A DNA stretch of 48,469 bases. Origin: Prevotella sp. (GTDB lineage Bacteria > Bacteroidota > Bacteroidia > Bacteroidales > Bacteroidaceae). The notes beneath the pieces were generated by a model. It did no database searches, had not been told where the DNA came from, and saw only the letters and a list, made by a program, of their open reading frames with translations. Shown piece after piece: positions 34,805 through 44,000 of this stretch. Position numbers and translations under genes: made by a program. Positions within the stretch are counted from its first letter, which is position 1. Each line of letters begins with the position of its first letter. The DNA lies in contig JAEEVA010000022.1 of assembly GCA_016286995.1 (NCBI GenBank), forward strand, positions 1-48,469. The letters are read 5' to 3'.

Positions 34805-35038
34805 ACAAATACCCGTTTTTTTTGTTTTTATTGTCGAGCGGGAGTACCTTCTCGCAACGCGAAATGGTACGAATAAGTGAGCAAAGAGCCAAAGGAAAAC
34901 AAATTTTTCTTTGTTCTTTCGAACGAAAGTACCTTCTCGCAACGCGAAAAGGTACGAATAAGTGAGAACAATACAAAACAAATACCCGTTTTTTTGCTTT
35001 TATTGTCGAGCAGGAGTACCTTCACCAAGGGTGAAAAT
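34778..35038. repeat. Three tandem ~85-88 bp promoter-bearing repeat units upstream of alaS
   Basis: Units at 34778-34865, 34866-34950 and 34951-35038 all begin GGTACGAATAAGTGAG and end with a hairpin near GTACCTTCTCGCAACGCGAA. Units 1 and 3 are nearly identical internally; unit 2 has a diverged middle. On the minus strand each boundary reads TTCGTACC followed by TTTG, ATTT or TTTT, like intact and decayed -7 boxes. No real gene is seen here. Confidence 0.85.
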
Positions 35039-35041
35039 TAC

Positions 35042-35072
35042 AAATAAAAAATGAGCTGACCAAACGGTCAGC
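35042..35072 (-). terminator. Terminator of the topB-UPF0104-pepD operon
   Basis: On the minus strand GCTGACC-GTTT-GGTCAGC (35055-35072) is followed by TCATTTTTTATTTG. It lies 25 bp after the pepD stop. Confidence 0.85.
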
Positions 35073-35097
35073 CCACTTTTCTGTTTTTCCGATGCAA

Positions 35098-36558
35098 TTA
35101 TTTGACGGGAACGTCGGCAAGCGTCTTCTTCAGCAGCTCCCAGAACGGGGCGACGGTCTCGATGAGGGCGCGCTCCTGGGTGGTGTGCGGCGACTTCATC
35201 GTAGGTCCGAGGCTGACGACGTCTAGCCAAGGATACTTGCCCAGGATGACCGAGCACTCCAGTCCGGCGTGGTCCACCTGTATGATGCCGTCCTTGCCAT
35301 AGAGTTCCTTGTACTCCTTCAGCAGCAGGTGCAGGATTTCGCTGTCGGGGTTGGGATCCCAGCCGCCGTACGAGCCTGACGTCTCCACCTTCATGCCGGC
35401 CATGGCAAAGGCACTCTGCAGCATGGTTGTCACATAGTCCTTCATGTCCTCGCGGCTGGAGCGTGCCAGTATCTTAATAGCTGCCTTGCCCTCGCCGATG
35501 TTGATAATGGCCAGGTTGCTCGATGTCTCCACCACGCTGGGGTAGGCGGGAATGAAGCGGATGACGCCGTCGTGGCAGGCGAAGATGGCATCCACCAGGT
35601 TGTCCTGAATCTCTACGGGCACCTGTTTCTTCGGGGTCTCTACGTCCTCTACGATGACCTCGACGCCCTGCGGCTCAATGAGCTTGAACTCGTCGTTAAA
35701 TGTCTCCTTCCAGTCGTCGGCCATCTCCTTCAGTGCGGCGACGTTCTCCTTGGGCAGCGTCAGCACAGCCTCGGCCTTGAAGGGGATGGCGTTGCGCATG
35801 TTGCCACCGTTCCACGTGGCCAGACGGGCCTCGGTCTCAGCAATGGCCTCGCGCACAATCTGCACCAGCAACTTGTTGGCATTGGCACGGCCCTCGTTGA
35901 TTTCCAGTCCGCTATGTCCACCGCGCAGGTTCTTCACGGTCACCTTGACGGCAGCGTCGTCCTCGTCGGTGTCTGCTTCCTGGTAGTCCAGCGTGGCGGT
36001 GACGTCGATGCCACCGGCACTGCCGATGACGAACTTGCCCCAGTGTTCCGAGTCGAGGTTCAGCAGGATGTCGCCCTGCAGCTCACCCTCGGGCAGCTCG
36101 TTGGCGCCAAACATACCCGTCTCTTCGTCACGGGTGATGAGGGCGTCGATGGGTCCGTGCTGCAGGTCCTTGGCCTCCATGATGGCCATGATGGCGGCTA
36201 CGCCCAGGCCGTTGTCGGCACCAAGCGTGGTTCCCTTGGCCTTCACCCATTCGCCGTCAATCCACGGCTCGATGGGATCTGTCTCGAAATTATGCATCGA
36301 CTCGGGTGTCTTTTGCGGCACCATGTCCATGTGGGCCTGCAGGATGATGCCCTTGCGGTTCTCGTAGCCGGGGGTAGCAGGCTTGCGGAACACGATGTTG
36401 CCTGCGGGGTCTTTGAAGGCCTCGACACCTGCCTGCTTACCGAAGTCGAGCAGGAACTGCTGTACTCTCTCTAAGTGTCCGCTGGGACGCGGCACCTGTG
36501 TCAGTGCGTAGAAGTTTTTCCAGATGCACTGCGGATTCAAATTCTGAATTTCGTTCAT
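35098..36558 (-). CDS. pepD: Aminoacyl-histidine dipeptidase PepD (486 aa)
   Basis: M20C di-zinc peptidase that hydrolyses Xaa-His and other dipeptides in the cytoplasm. Metal and catalytic residues are His76 and Asp78 (QAHMDM), Asp115 (GADNG), Glu145/Glu146 (RDEETG), Asp169 (LNLDSE) and a late His in VDHAGLECSV. Length is normal for the family. It follows the UPF0104 gene by 13 bp on the same strand and ends at a clear terminator, making it the last gene of the topB operon. No repeat insertion is seen in it. Confidence 0.93.
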   Translation of the reverse strand: MNEIQNLNPQCIWKNFYALTQVPRPSGHLERVQQFLLDFGKQAGVEAFKDPAGNIVFRKPATPGYENRKGIILQAHMDMVPQKTPESMHNFETDPIEPWIDGEWVKAKGTTLGADNGLGVAAIMAIMEAKDLQHGPIDALITRDEETGMFGANELPEGELQGDILLNLDSEHWGKFVIGSAGGIDVTATLDYQEADTDEDDAAVKVTVKNLRGGHSGLEINEGRANANKLLVQIVREAIAETEARLATWNGGNMRNAIPFKAEAVLTLPKENVAALKEMADDWKETFNDEFKLIEPQGVEVIVEDVETPKKQVPVEIQDNLVDAIFACHDGVIRFIPAYPSVVETSSNLAIINIGEGKAAIKILARSSREDMKDYVTTMLQSAFAMAGMKVETSGSYGGWDPNPDSEILHLLLKEYKELYGKDGIIQVDHAGLECSVILGKYPWLDVVSLGPTMKSPHTTQERALIETVAPFWELLKKTLADVPVK

Positions 36559-36571
36559 TGTTTTTAGGTGT

Positions 36572-37552
36572 TTATAGTTTAACTTTCGTAAAATTTAATG
36601 CGAGCCAGGCGTAGATGCCAAGGGCGATGACGAGCATGGTCTGAACGGTGTGGACGATGAGCACGAAGTAGAGTGCCTTCTCGTCGGCTACGCCATAGAG
36701 GATGAGCATGGTCTTCACGGCAAAATGCCACGGTCCGGCACCGTTGGGCGTGGGTACGATGACGGCGATGGAGCCCACGATGAACGTCACCAAGGCGCAG
36801 CCCAGACCGAGGTCTGCCGTGAAGTCGAAGCAGAAGAAGGTCAGGTAGTAGTGGAGGAAGTAGCTGACCCAGATGCCCAAGGTGAAGCAGATGAACAGCG
36901 GGATGTTGTGTACGTCTTTCAACGAGATGACGCCCTGCCAGATGCCGCTGAGCGTGGCCTTCACCTTATTATATATAGAAAGCTTGCGTAACAGGAAGTG
37001 AAGCAGGATGAGCATGGCCAGCGCACAAATGGCCACTACCAGATAGCCCGCCCATGAAAAACGATAGAGAATATCGTGCAGATTGGTTCCCGTTTTGTGG
37101 AAGAAGGTGCCGAAGGTACTCATTTCCAATAGGATGACGATGACGGTGATACCCATGACAAGCAACGAGTCAATGGCACGCTCGGTAACTACCGTACCCA
37201 ATGCCTTCGAGAAAGAGACGCCGTCGTAGCGCTTCAACACGCCACAGCGGGTGAATTCGCCGACACGGGGAATCAGCAGCGAGGCTGCGTAAGAGAGGAA
37301 AATGCTATGGATAGCTGTGGAAATGCGAGGATGTTCGCCAACAGGTTCCAGTGTCTGACGCCAACGCCAGCCCCGGAACATCTGAGCCAGGATGCCGAAA
37401 GGAAACGATAGCAGCATCCATGTCCAGTCCATCTCGTCGATCATGACGTGACGGATAGTAGTCCAGTCCTCACCGCGATACATCCAGTAGAGAATGCCTG
37501 CGCCGAGCACGAGGGGCATCAGAATCTTGATGACAACACTTCCTGTCTTCAT
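36572..37552 (-). CDS. UPF0104 / LPG-synthase-TM-domain membrane protein (326 aa)
   Basis: Flippase-like integral membrane protein of the lysylphosphatidylglycerol synthase transmembrane family, with about eight hydrophobic helices. Typical motifs are FRGWRWRQTLEP, SYAASLLIPRVGEFTRCGVLKRYDGV, GTVVTERAID and PTPNGAGPWHFAVKTML. It lacks the cytosolic LPG synthase domain, so lysinylation is unlikely; lipid or isoprenoid-linked transport is the usual guess. ATG 37552 is used rather than a TTG at 37561, and lies five bases after the topB stop. Confidence 0.85.
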   Translation of the reverse strand: MKTGSVVIKILMPLVLGAGILYWMYRGEDWTTIRHVMIDEMDWTWMLLSFPFGILAQMFRGWRWRQTLEPVGEHPRISTAIHSIFLSYAASLLIPRVGEFTRCGVLKRYDGVSFSKALGTVVTERAIDSLLVMGITVIVILLEMSTFGTFFHKTGTNLHDILYRFSWAGYLVVAICALAMLILLHFLLRKLSIYNKVKATLSGIWQGVISLKDVHNIPLFICFTLGIWVSYFLHYYLTFFCFDFTADLGLGCALVTFIVGSIAVIVPTPNGAGPWHFAVKTMLILYGVADEKALYFVLIVHTVQTMLVIALGIYAWLALNFTKVKL

Positions 37553-37557
37553 AATTA

Positions 37558-39495
37558 TCAATTCTCCTTCTTACTTTTTACCTTCTCCTGTGGTGCGACG
37601 GTAATGCGGCGATTGGCAGGGTCGCTCATGACATCGTGGACGATGGCGGTAACCTGCGCCTTCAGTTCGTTGATGAACTGTTGGGGGTCGTACTTCCGGG
37701 CTTCTATGTCGCGCAACTTTTTTTCCCAGATACCAGTGAGTTCGCAGCTCTTGAGCAAGTCTTCACGGATGAGGTCGATGAGTTCGATACCCGTTGGCGT
37801 GGCCACCAGACGCTTGCGTTCACGACGGATGTAATGGCGCTTGAAGAGGGTCTCGATAATCGAGGCACGTGACGAGGGGCGTCCGATGCCATTTTCCTTC
37901 ATGGCGGCACGCAGCGTCTCGTCCTCGACAAATTTTCCGGCAGTTTCCATCGCGCGCAACAGGGTAGCCTCCGTATAATAAGGTGGCGGTGTGGTCATCT
38001 TCTCGGTCAACGTGGGTTTGTGGTCACCGCTCTCCCCCTTGACGAAGGTGGGCAGGGTGCGCTCCTCAGCATGCGAGCCCCCTAAGTTAGGGGGTTGGGG
38101 GTCTGAAGAAACGTCTGATTCTCCCTCGTTCAGACCCCTGTCGCCCCCTAACTTAGGGGGCATAATGACACGCCAGCCTGGCTCCAAAATTTCCTTGCCA
38201 GTGACTTTGAACTCAACAGCCTGTCCCGTAGGCTGCGACTCTGTCGCAGCAGACCGCACCTCGCCCAGCACCGTCGTCGTTGAGAACTTGCAGTCGTCGA
38301 GGAAGACGCCGATGAAACGGCGGGCCACGAGGTCGAAGACCTTCTGCTCGGCATCGCTCAGTCCCTGGGGAATGACACCTGTTGGAATAATGGCATGGTG
38401 GTCGGTGACCTTCGATGTGTCGAACACACGCTTCGACTTCTTCAGCGGTTTGCCACCGATAGGCCTGATGAGGTCGGCGTATGGAGCCACACCACCGAAC
38501 TTCGTCTGGTAGAGGCCATTCATGGTCTGCGGACACTTGGGATAGATATCGTCCGAGAGGTATTGCGTGTCGACACGCGGATAGGTGGTGTACTTCTTTT
38601 CGTAGAGAGCCTGGATGAGGTTCAGCGTCTGTTCGGCAGAATAGCCGAACTTACGGTTACAATCCACCTGCAGCGACGTCAGGTCGTAAAGCTGTGGCGG
38701 TTGTTCCTTGCCTTCCTTTTTCTCCACCTTGGTAACGGTGAATGGTTTGCCCTCGATAGTGGCAAAGGTCTTTTCGCCTTCTTCCTTATTGGTGAACTTA
38801 CCCGACGTGGCCGTAAACGTCGTGTCACGATAGACGGTAGCCAGCACCCAGTAAGGCTCAGGCTTGAAGTTGTCGATTTCCTTTTGGCGGTTAACGATAA
38901 GGGCCAGTGTTGGCGTCTGTACACGACCGATGCTCAGCACCTGCCGGTTCTGGCCGTACTTCAACGTATAGAGACGCGTGGCATTCATGCCCAAGAGCCA
39001 GTCGCCGATGGCACGCGAGAGCCCAGCCAAGTAGAGCGGCTGATAGTCCTGTTGGTCCTTCAGGTTCTGGAAGCCCTCGCGGATGGCCTCGTCGGTCATC
39101 GACGATATCCACAGACGGCTGACGGGACATTTCGCGCCGGCCTTCTGCATCACCCATCGCTGGATGAGTTCACCCTCCTGTCCCGCGTCACCGCAGTTCA
39201 CGATGCGGTCAGCCTTCTGCATCAGGCTTTCGATGACGGCAAACTGCTTCTTGATGCTCGGCTGGTCGATAAGCTTAATGCCGAAACGCTCCGGAATCAT
39301 GGGCAACGACGTCAGACTCCACGCCTTCCACATCGGTGTGTAGTCGTGGGGTTCCTTCAGTGTACACAGGTGTCCGAACGTCCATGTCACCTGAAATCCA
39401 TTACCTTCCATATAGCCGTCGTGGCTGCTGTTGGCACCGATAATGCGTGCTATATCCTTCGCCACGCTGGGCTTCTCTGCAATACAAACTACCAT
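37558..39495 (-). CDS. topB: DNA topoisomerase III (645 aa)
   Basis: Type IA topoisomerase. TOPRIM acidic motifs EKPSVAKDIA and NCGDAGQEGELIQ, LSIGRVQTPTLAL, and catalytic Tyr305 in TTYPRVDTQYLSDDIY. The late PPPYYTEATLLRAMETAG and GIGRPSSRASIIETL are standard. Residues ~445-473 (PPKLGG...PPNLGG) are an in-frame palindromic insertion just upstream of PPPYYTEATL. The C-terminus lacks zinc fingers. The start lies about 1-6 bases after the predicted transcription start from TAACTTTG (39504-39511), so the message may be leaderless. topB heads an operon with the UPF0104 gene and pepD. Confidence 0.95.
   Translation of the reverse strand: MVVCIAEKPSVAKDIARIIGANSSHDGYMEGNGFQVTWTFGHLCTLKEPHDYTPMWKAWSLTSLPMIPERFGIKLIDQPSIKKQFAVIESLMQKADRIVNCGDAGQEGELIQRWVMQKAGAKCPVSRLWISSMTDEAIREGFQNLKDQQDYQPLYLAGLSRAIGDWLLGMNATRLYTLKYGQNRQVLSIGRVQTPTLALIVNRQKEIDNFKPEPYWVLATVYRDTTFTATSGKFTNKEEGEKTFATIEGKPFTVTKVEKKEGKEQPPQLYDLTSLQVDCNRKFGYSAEQTLNLIQALYEKKYTTYPRVDTQYLSDDIYPKCPQTMNGLYQTKFGGVAPYADLIRPIGGKPLKKSKRVFDTSKVTDHHAIIPTGVIPQGLSDAEQKVFDLVARRFIGVFLDDCKFSTTTVLGEVRSAATESQPTGQAVEFKVTGKEILEPGWRVIMPPKLGGDRGLNEGESDVSSDPQPPNLGGSHAEERTLPTFVKGESGDHKPTLTEKMTTPPPYYTEATLLRAMETAGKFVEDETLRAAMKENGIGRPSSRASIIETLFKRHYIRRERKRLVATPTGIELIDLIREDLLKSCELTGIWEKKLRDIEARKYDPQQFINELKAQVTAIVHDVMSDPANRRITVAPQEKVKSKKEN
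38077..38161. repeat. Palindromic insertion in topB
   Basis: The left arm 38077-38107 and right arm 38129-38161 are complementary through CCCCCTAAGTTAGGGGG (itself a palindrome) and GGGGTCTGAA, with a 3 versus 5 nt internal loop. The coding frame is kept throughout. Confidence 0.92.
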
Positions 39496-39501
39496 ACTGG
39501 C

Positions 39502-39574
39502 TGCAAAGTTACAACTTTTTCAGTTCATAATTCATAGTTCACTGTTCACAGTTACAGCCGTTTAACATCTTTTA
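39502..39574. repeat. Direct repeat A flanking the RND operon
   Basis: About 90% identical, in the same orientation, to 45316-45388. It spans the topB -7 box, a 7-nt array (AGTTCAT, AATTCAT, AGTTCAC, TGTTCAC; 39522-39549) and the last eight codons of tolC. Confidence 0.85.
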
Positions 39575-40916
39575 ATCCGGTAGCCTGTTTATACTCCAGT
39601 AGTCTGTTATGGTAGTCGGCAAAGGCATCGGTATGCCTGTCGAGGGATTGTTGGTAGAGCATCTGCGCTTCCAAGAGGTCAGACATCTTTGAGGTACCGG
39701 CTCGGTAGTAGTCTCGATTCATGCGCAGGTTCTCCTTGGCCTGCTCAATGCTACGCTGTGCGAGCAGGAGTTGCTGATAGGCTTCCTCTACACTGTTCCA
39801 CGCGTTCTGTATACGTATTTTCAGTAGTTCGGCATTGTCGGCCAGTTGTTCCTGAGCTTGCTGGTGTTCTATCTTGCGGCGCTTAATGGCATGACTGCCA
39901 CCCCACCAGTCGCTGATAGGCACACTGACGGTGGCGAAGATCATACCGAAGGTGTGATTGTTGTCAAGCAGGTTATGATAGTTATAACCAGCGCCCACGG
40001 CAACAGATGGCAGATTCTGACCGACAGCCAGTTTCTTTTGAAGGTTAGCTGCCTCAACTTGCTTTTGTAGGAGTTGATACTCTGGGAGGAGTCCCACCCC
40101 GTTCCCCTCCTCTACATGGGAGGGAAGTAAATCGTCCTGCTGGTTCATGTTCGGTAGTACAATGTCGAAGGAGGGGGCAGTGGTAAGACCAGTATACTGC
40201 CCCAAAAGTTGTTTGACAATGGAGATACCGTTTTGTAGTTTCAGCCGTTGGCTCTCGATGTCATTCTGGCGCAGTTGCACCTGTAGCAGGTCGTTGGGCA
40301 TGGCCAAACCGGCACGTACGGCCACATCCACATCCTTATGGATATCAGCCAACAGGGTGTCGACAGCATCGATGGTCTTTATCTTCTCCTGTAGCGAGAC
40401 CAGCTGCCAGAAGTATTGCTCGACAGTCTTCTCTACCTCGTTCTCAGAGAGTTGCAGTTGCAGGTGGCTGACCTCTTCACCTACCTTGGCGAGTTTGTTG
40501 CCGTTGATAATCTGCCCACCGGCGAACACAGGCTGCATAGCCATGAGCGAGCCGATGGTGCCGTTTTTCATCATCGAGATGCTGATAGGGTTGGCCAAGG
40601 CAGCAAGTGCTTCGGCAGGTAGCGACTGCGCTAAAGTTAGTCCTAATTCAGCAGGAATGAGCTCTGACGGATTGACGGTGGTCTGTGCCATGCCCTTATT
40701 GGCATTGAACCAGAGGCCTGTGCCGCTGATATTGGGGAAGAATTTGGTAAATGTCTCTTTACGCTGCTGCTGGGCAGCCTCGATACTGTGCCGTGCATTG
40801 CGGATGGCGATGTTGTTGTGGAGGGCAGAGTCCTTGAGTTGTGCAAGGGTATATGTTTGGGCTGCGACAAAATCGCAGCATACGGCACAAACTATGATTA
40901 CAAATATCTTTTTCAT
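39552..40916 (-). CDS. TolC-family outer-membrane efflux protein (454 aa)
   Basis: Outer-membrane channel of an RND tripartite pump. Signal peptide residues 1-19 (CDFVAAQ), then two OEP repeats with long helices (YTLAQLKDSALHNNIAIRNAR, LQLQLSENEVEKTVEQYFWQLV, AQRSIEQAKENLRMNRDYYRAGTSKMSDLLEAQ). Residues ~262-278 (LLPSHVEEGNGVGLL) interrupt the second-repeat region with a G-rich repeat-like block that keeps the frame. It is the last gene of the operon after the membrane-fusion protein and the pump. The leader is an array of 16-bp repeats. The C-terminal coding end (KDVKRL) also occurs as a relic at 45369-45388. Confidence 0.92.
   Translation of the reverse strand: MKKIFVIIVCAVCCDFVAAQTYTLAQLKDSALHNNIAIRNARHSIEAAQQQRKETFTKFFPNISGTGLWFNANKGMAQTTVNPSELIPAELGLTLAQSLPAEALAALANPISISMMKNGTIGSLMAMQPVFAGGQIINGNKLAKVGEEVSHLQLQLSENEVEKTVEQYFWQLVSLQEKIKTIDAVDTLLADIHKDVDVAVRAGLAMPNDLLQVQLRQNDIESQRLKLQNGISIVKQLLGQYTGLTTAPSFDIVLPNMNQQDDLLPSHVEEGNGVGLLPEYQLLQKQVEAANLQKKLAVGQNLPSVAVGAGYNYHNLLDNNHTFGMIFATVSVPISDWWGGSHAIKRRKIEHQQAQEQLADNAELLKIRIQNAWNSVEEAYQQLLLAQRSIEQAKENLRMNRDYYRAGTSKMSDLLEAQMLYQQSLDRHTDAFADYHNRLLEYKQATGLKDVKRL
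40085..40133. repeat. G/C-run repeat block inside tolC
   Basis: The minus strand reads CCTCCCATG, GAGGAGGGGAACGGGGTGGG and GGAGTCCC-like runs. Composition is unlike the rest of the gene, and the block resembles in style the G-run palindrome in topB. It encodes PSHVEEGNGVGL. Confidence 0.6.
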
Positions 40917-40920
40917 TTCA

Positions 40921-41012
40921 ATTCTTCATTCTTTCAATTCTTCATTCTTTCAATTCTTCATTCTTTCAATTCTTCATTCTTTCAATTCTTCAATCTTTCA
41001 ATTCTTCAATTC
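40921..41012. repeat. 16-bp tandem repeat x5.7 in the tolC leader
   Basis: ATTCTTCATTCTTTCA starts at 40921, 40937, 40953 and 40969 without change, then at 40985 and 41001 with substitutions. It lies immediately upstream of the tolC start. Confidence 0.95.
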
Positions 41013-41013
41013 T

Positions 41014-41099
41014 ACTTAGTCGAAACCTTAACTTCGTTGAGCTTTCTCACGTTCGGAAGTGAAAGCAAGCTCTTACTTCTCTCACTTAGTCGAAACCTT
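41014..41099. repeat. Local duplication of the RND gene 3' end
   Basis: ACTTAGTCGAAACCTT occurs at 41014-41029 and 41084-41099. The second copy is the true end of the pump gene (KVSTK stop). The first follows a 70-bp stretch that, read on the minus strand, also ends KVSTK and a stop. Confidence 0.8.
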
Positions 41100-44000
41100 C
41101 CAATAAATGACAGGCAGCATGGTGACTACCATGATGAGCGAGCCGATGCCACCGGCAAAGATGGTGACACCTACTGGCATCCAGAACGAACTCTGGGCGA
41201 TGATCATCGGCACCACACCGACGGCAGTGGTGGCCGTGGTCAGGAAGATGGGTACCATGCGGCGCTTGCCAGCCTCGTAGGCAGCCCTTTTTACAACTTC
41301 GTTGTATGATTGACTATTGGGCATTGAACATTGAACATTATTGGCGTCTATCTCCCCTTGAGTAGCAGAATGTTCAATGGTCAATGTTGAATGTTCAATG
41401 ATTGAAATGGCATGCTCGAAAATGAGAATCTCGTTACGCATAATCATGCCCATCAGCGTGATGAGTCCGAAGATGGAGGTAAGTCCCAATGCGCGGTCCA
41501 TCAGGCCAAGACCTATCAGTGCACCTGGGGTCATCAGTGCCAAGGCCACCATGCAGATGGTGGTGATGCCGTACTTCTTGAAGTTGAACAGCAGGAAGAA
41601 GAACACGATGACCATCGCAATGGCAATGCCACCGAAGATTTGTGGCAGCGCCTCGTCGCCGTATTCTATCTCACCGCCCACCTCAGTACGAACACTTTGC
41701 GGCAACTTAATCTCTTCGTTCATGATGCGGGCAATTTCTTTCTCAATAGGTGCTGTAAACACACCTTGCGCAAACTGAGCCGTCACGGTGATGCAGCGTT
41801 CTCCACCTCGATGCATGATACGGCTCTCGCTCCACATAGGCTGCACTTTGGCAATCTGTCGAAGAGGAACGGTTGAATTGGTATTGTGCAGACCTCCCGA
41901 TACCATTGATGCAGGCGAGGTCATGCCGAGATTGGCCACATCCGAGAAGGTCATATCGGCATCGTCCTTTACGATGATAGGCAGTTCATAGTTGCCCTCC
42001 CAGATTTGTCCCACGCGCAGGTCGCACGCTGTGGCACTCAATGCCAGCTGGGCGGTGGTACGTGTGATACCAAGTTGTGCCGACGTCACAGGGTCGAGTT
42101 CGACGTTAATGATGGGATAAGGCTGGAAGTAGTCAGTATGTACCCACTCCAGTTCCGGCATCTTCCGCATACGTTCCATCAGCCGTTCGGCTACTACATG
42201 CAGCGAGTCGAGATTGTCGCCATAGAAGCGGTACTCCAACTCAGGCACCTCCAGATAGTCCAGGCGTTTGAATTTCACATAGGCATTGGGGAACGCCTCG
42301 CTCAACTGGGGCTGATACTGTGCCAAGAGGTCAAGTGTGGCCTTATCGCTCTTGGTATTGACAATAAACTGCGCATAGTTATTGCCAGCCATCTGCGGGG
42401 CGTAAGCATCCATGAACCGCGGCGACGAACAGCCTATAAAACCAGTGATGCCCGTAATGCGTTCATCCTTCTCGAGGATGTGGCTGACGGAATCAGCCAC
42501 CACTTCCGTATCGGCCAGTCCCTTGCCGTCTGGCAGGAATATCTCCACCGCAAACTGGTCGCGGTCGGCATAAGGGAACAGACGGATTTTCAGCGTGGGA
42601 GCAATGAGTGTCGACAGCAGAATCACGCCGACACCACCACCTATCGTTAGCCACGGATGGGCAAAGGTCCAGTCCAGCACCTTATCGTATGTTTTCTGCA
42701 CCCACGTGGTTATTCTATTACCACCCGTACTCACCTTATCCGGCTTGATGATACGCGTCTCCAGGAACGGAATTACCGTCACCGCCAGCACCAGCGACAC
42801 CATGAGGTTGATGGTAATCGTGACGGGAAAGTCCTCCAGACAGTCGTGGAACATGCCCTTCATCGTAATGAGGAACGGATAGAAGATGGCGCAGATGCAG
42901 ACAGTTGCCAACAGCATGGGCATGAAATATTGGCGTCCCGACTCGATGGCGGCATCAATAGGCTTAAAACCTTTGCCAAGATACTCCAAATAGCCATCAA
43001 TCACCACGATTGAGTTGTCTACAATCATTCCTAACACCACGATCAGCGCCGCCAGCGTTACGATGTTCAGTTCGATGCCCATCATATACATCACCGCCAC
43101 ACTCACAAAAGTGCTCAGCGGAATGGTGATGGCAGCCACGATGGCCGAACGGATGGGAAACAGCACCATCATCACCAGTATAATGATCAGCATCGATATC
43201 AGCAGGTCACGCAAAAAATCGCTCACACTCATCGCCACCACCTTGGGTTTGTCGGCAATACGGCTCACGTGGACGTCATCGGGAAGTTCCTCGGCAGCAA
43301 AACTGCTGAGCACACGGTCCACTTCCTGTCCATACTGCACCACGTTATTGCCAGGTGTCATCTCCATCGACAGCAGTACACACGGATGACCGTCCTGTTC
43401 GATGCGGCTCGACATCGGCTCATATTCACGTACCACACGGGCAACGTCTCTTACACGAGCCACCTTACCCGTCACGGGGTCAGAAAATATGATCTGGTTG
43501 GCAATCTCTTCCTCTGAGTTCTCCTGAGCCTCCACATGAATAGGCACCTGCTGGTCATCGTCGCTGATGCTACCACTCATTGTGGTAATACCCTGAGCCT
43601 GCAAACGCGAGAAGAGCATCTGCTGACCAATGCCATAGGCCTGCAGGCGCTGACGATCAACATACAAGCTGATTTGCTCCTTCTGGTCGCCAAACAGCTT
43701 GACATTGGCTACCGATGGAATACGGCGCAAACGATCGCTCAGGTCGTCACTATACTGCTTCAGTTCGCGATAGCTGCGCTGGTCGCTCCCAATAGCGATG
43801 AGCAGAGCCGACGTATTACCGAAGTCATCGTTCACCACGATGGCCAGCACACCACTGGGCAGCTGCGCCTTGAAACCGTTCAGACCATGCTTGATTTTCG
43901 ACCACACCTCATCCTTATTGTTCACATCGTCGTTCAGCTTCACCATCACGATACACATGCCGTTCTGGCTCTGAGTCGTCGTCTTCACACGATTCACCTC

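Noticed and set aside
34736..35257. Several overlapping minus-strand frames reading LIRT..ALREGT in the alaS upstream region
   Set aside because: They are translations of the tandem 85-88 bp repeat units, with no start signals and no protein-like conservation; treated as repeat DNA.
40921..41012. CRISPR-like spaced repeat
   Set aside because: Copies are contiguous with no unique spacers; it is a plain tandem repeat. The same applies to all 7-nt arrays.
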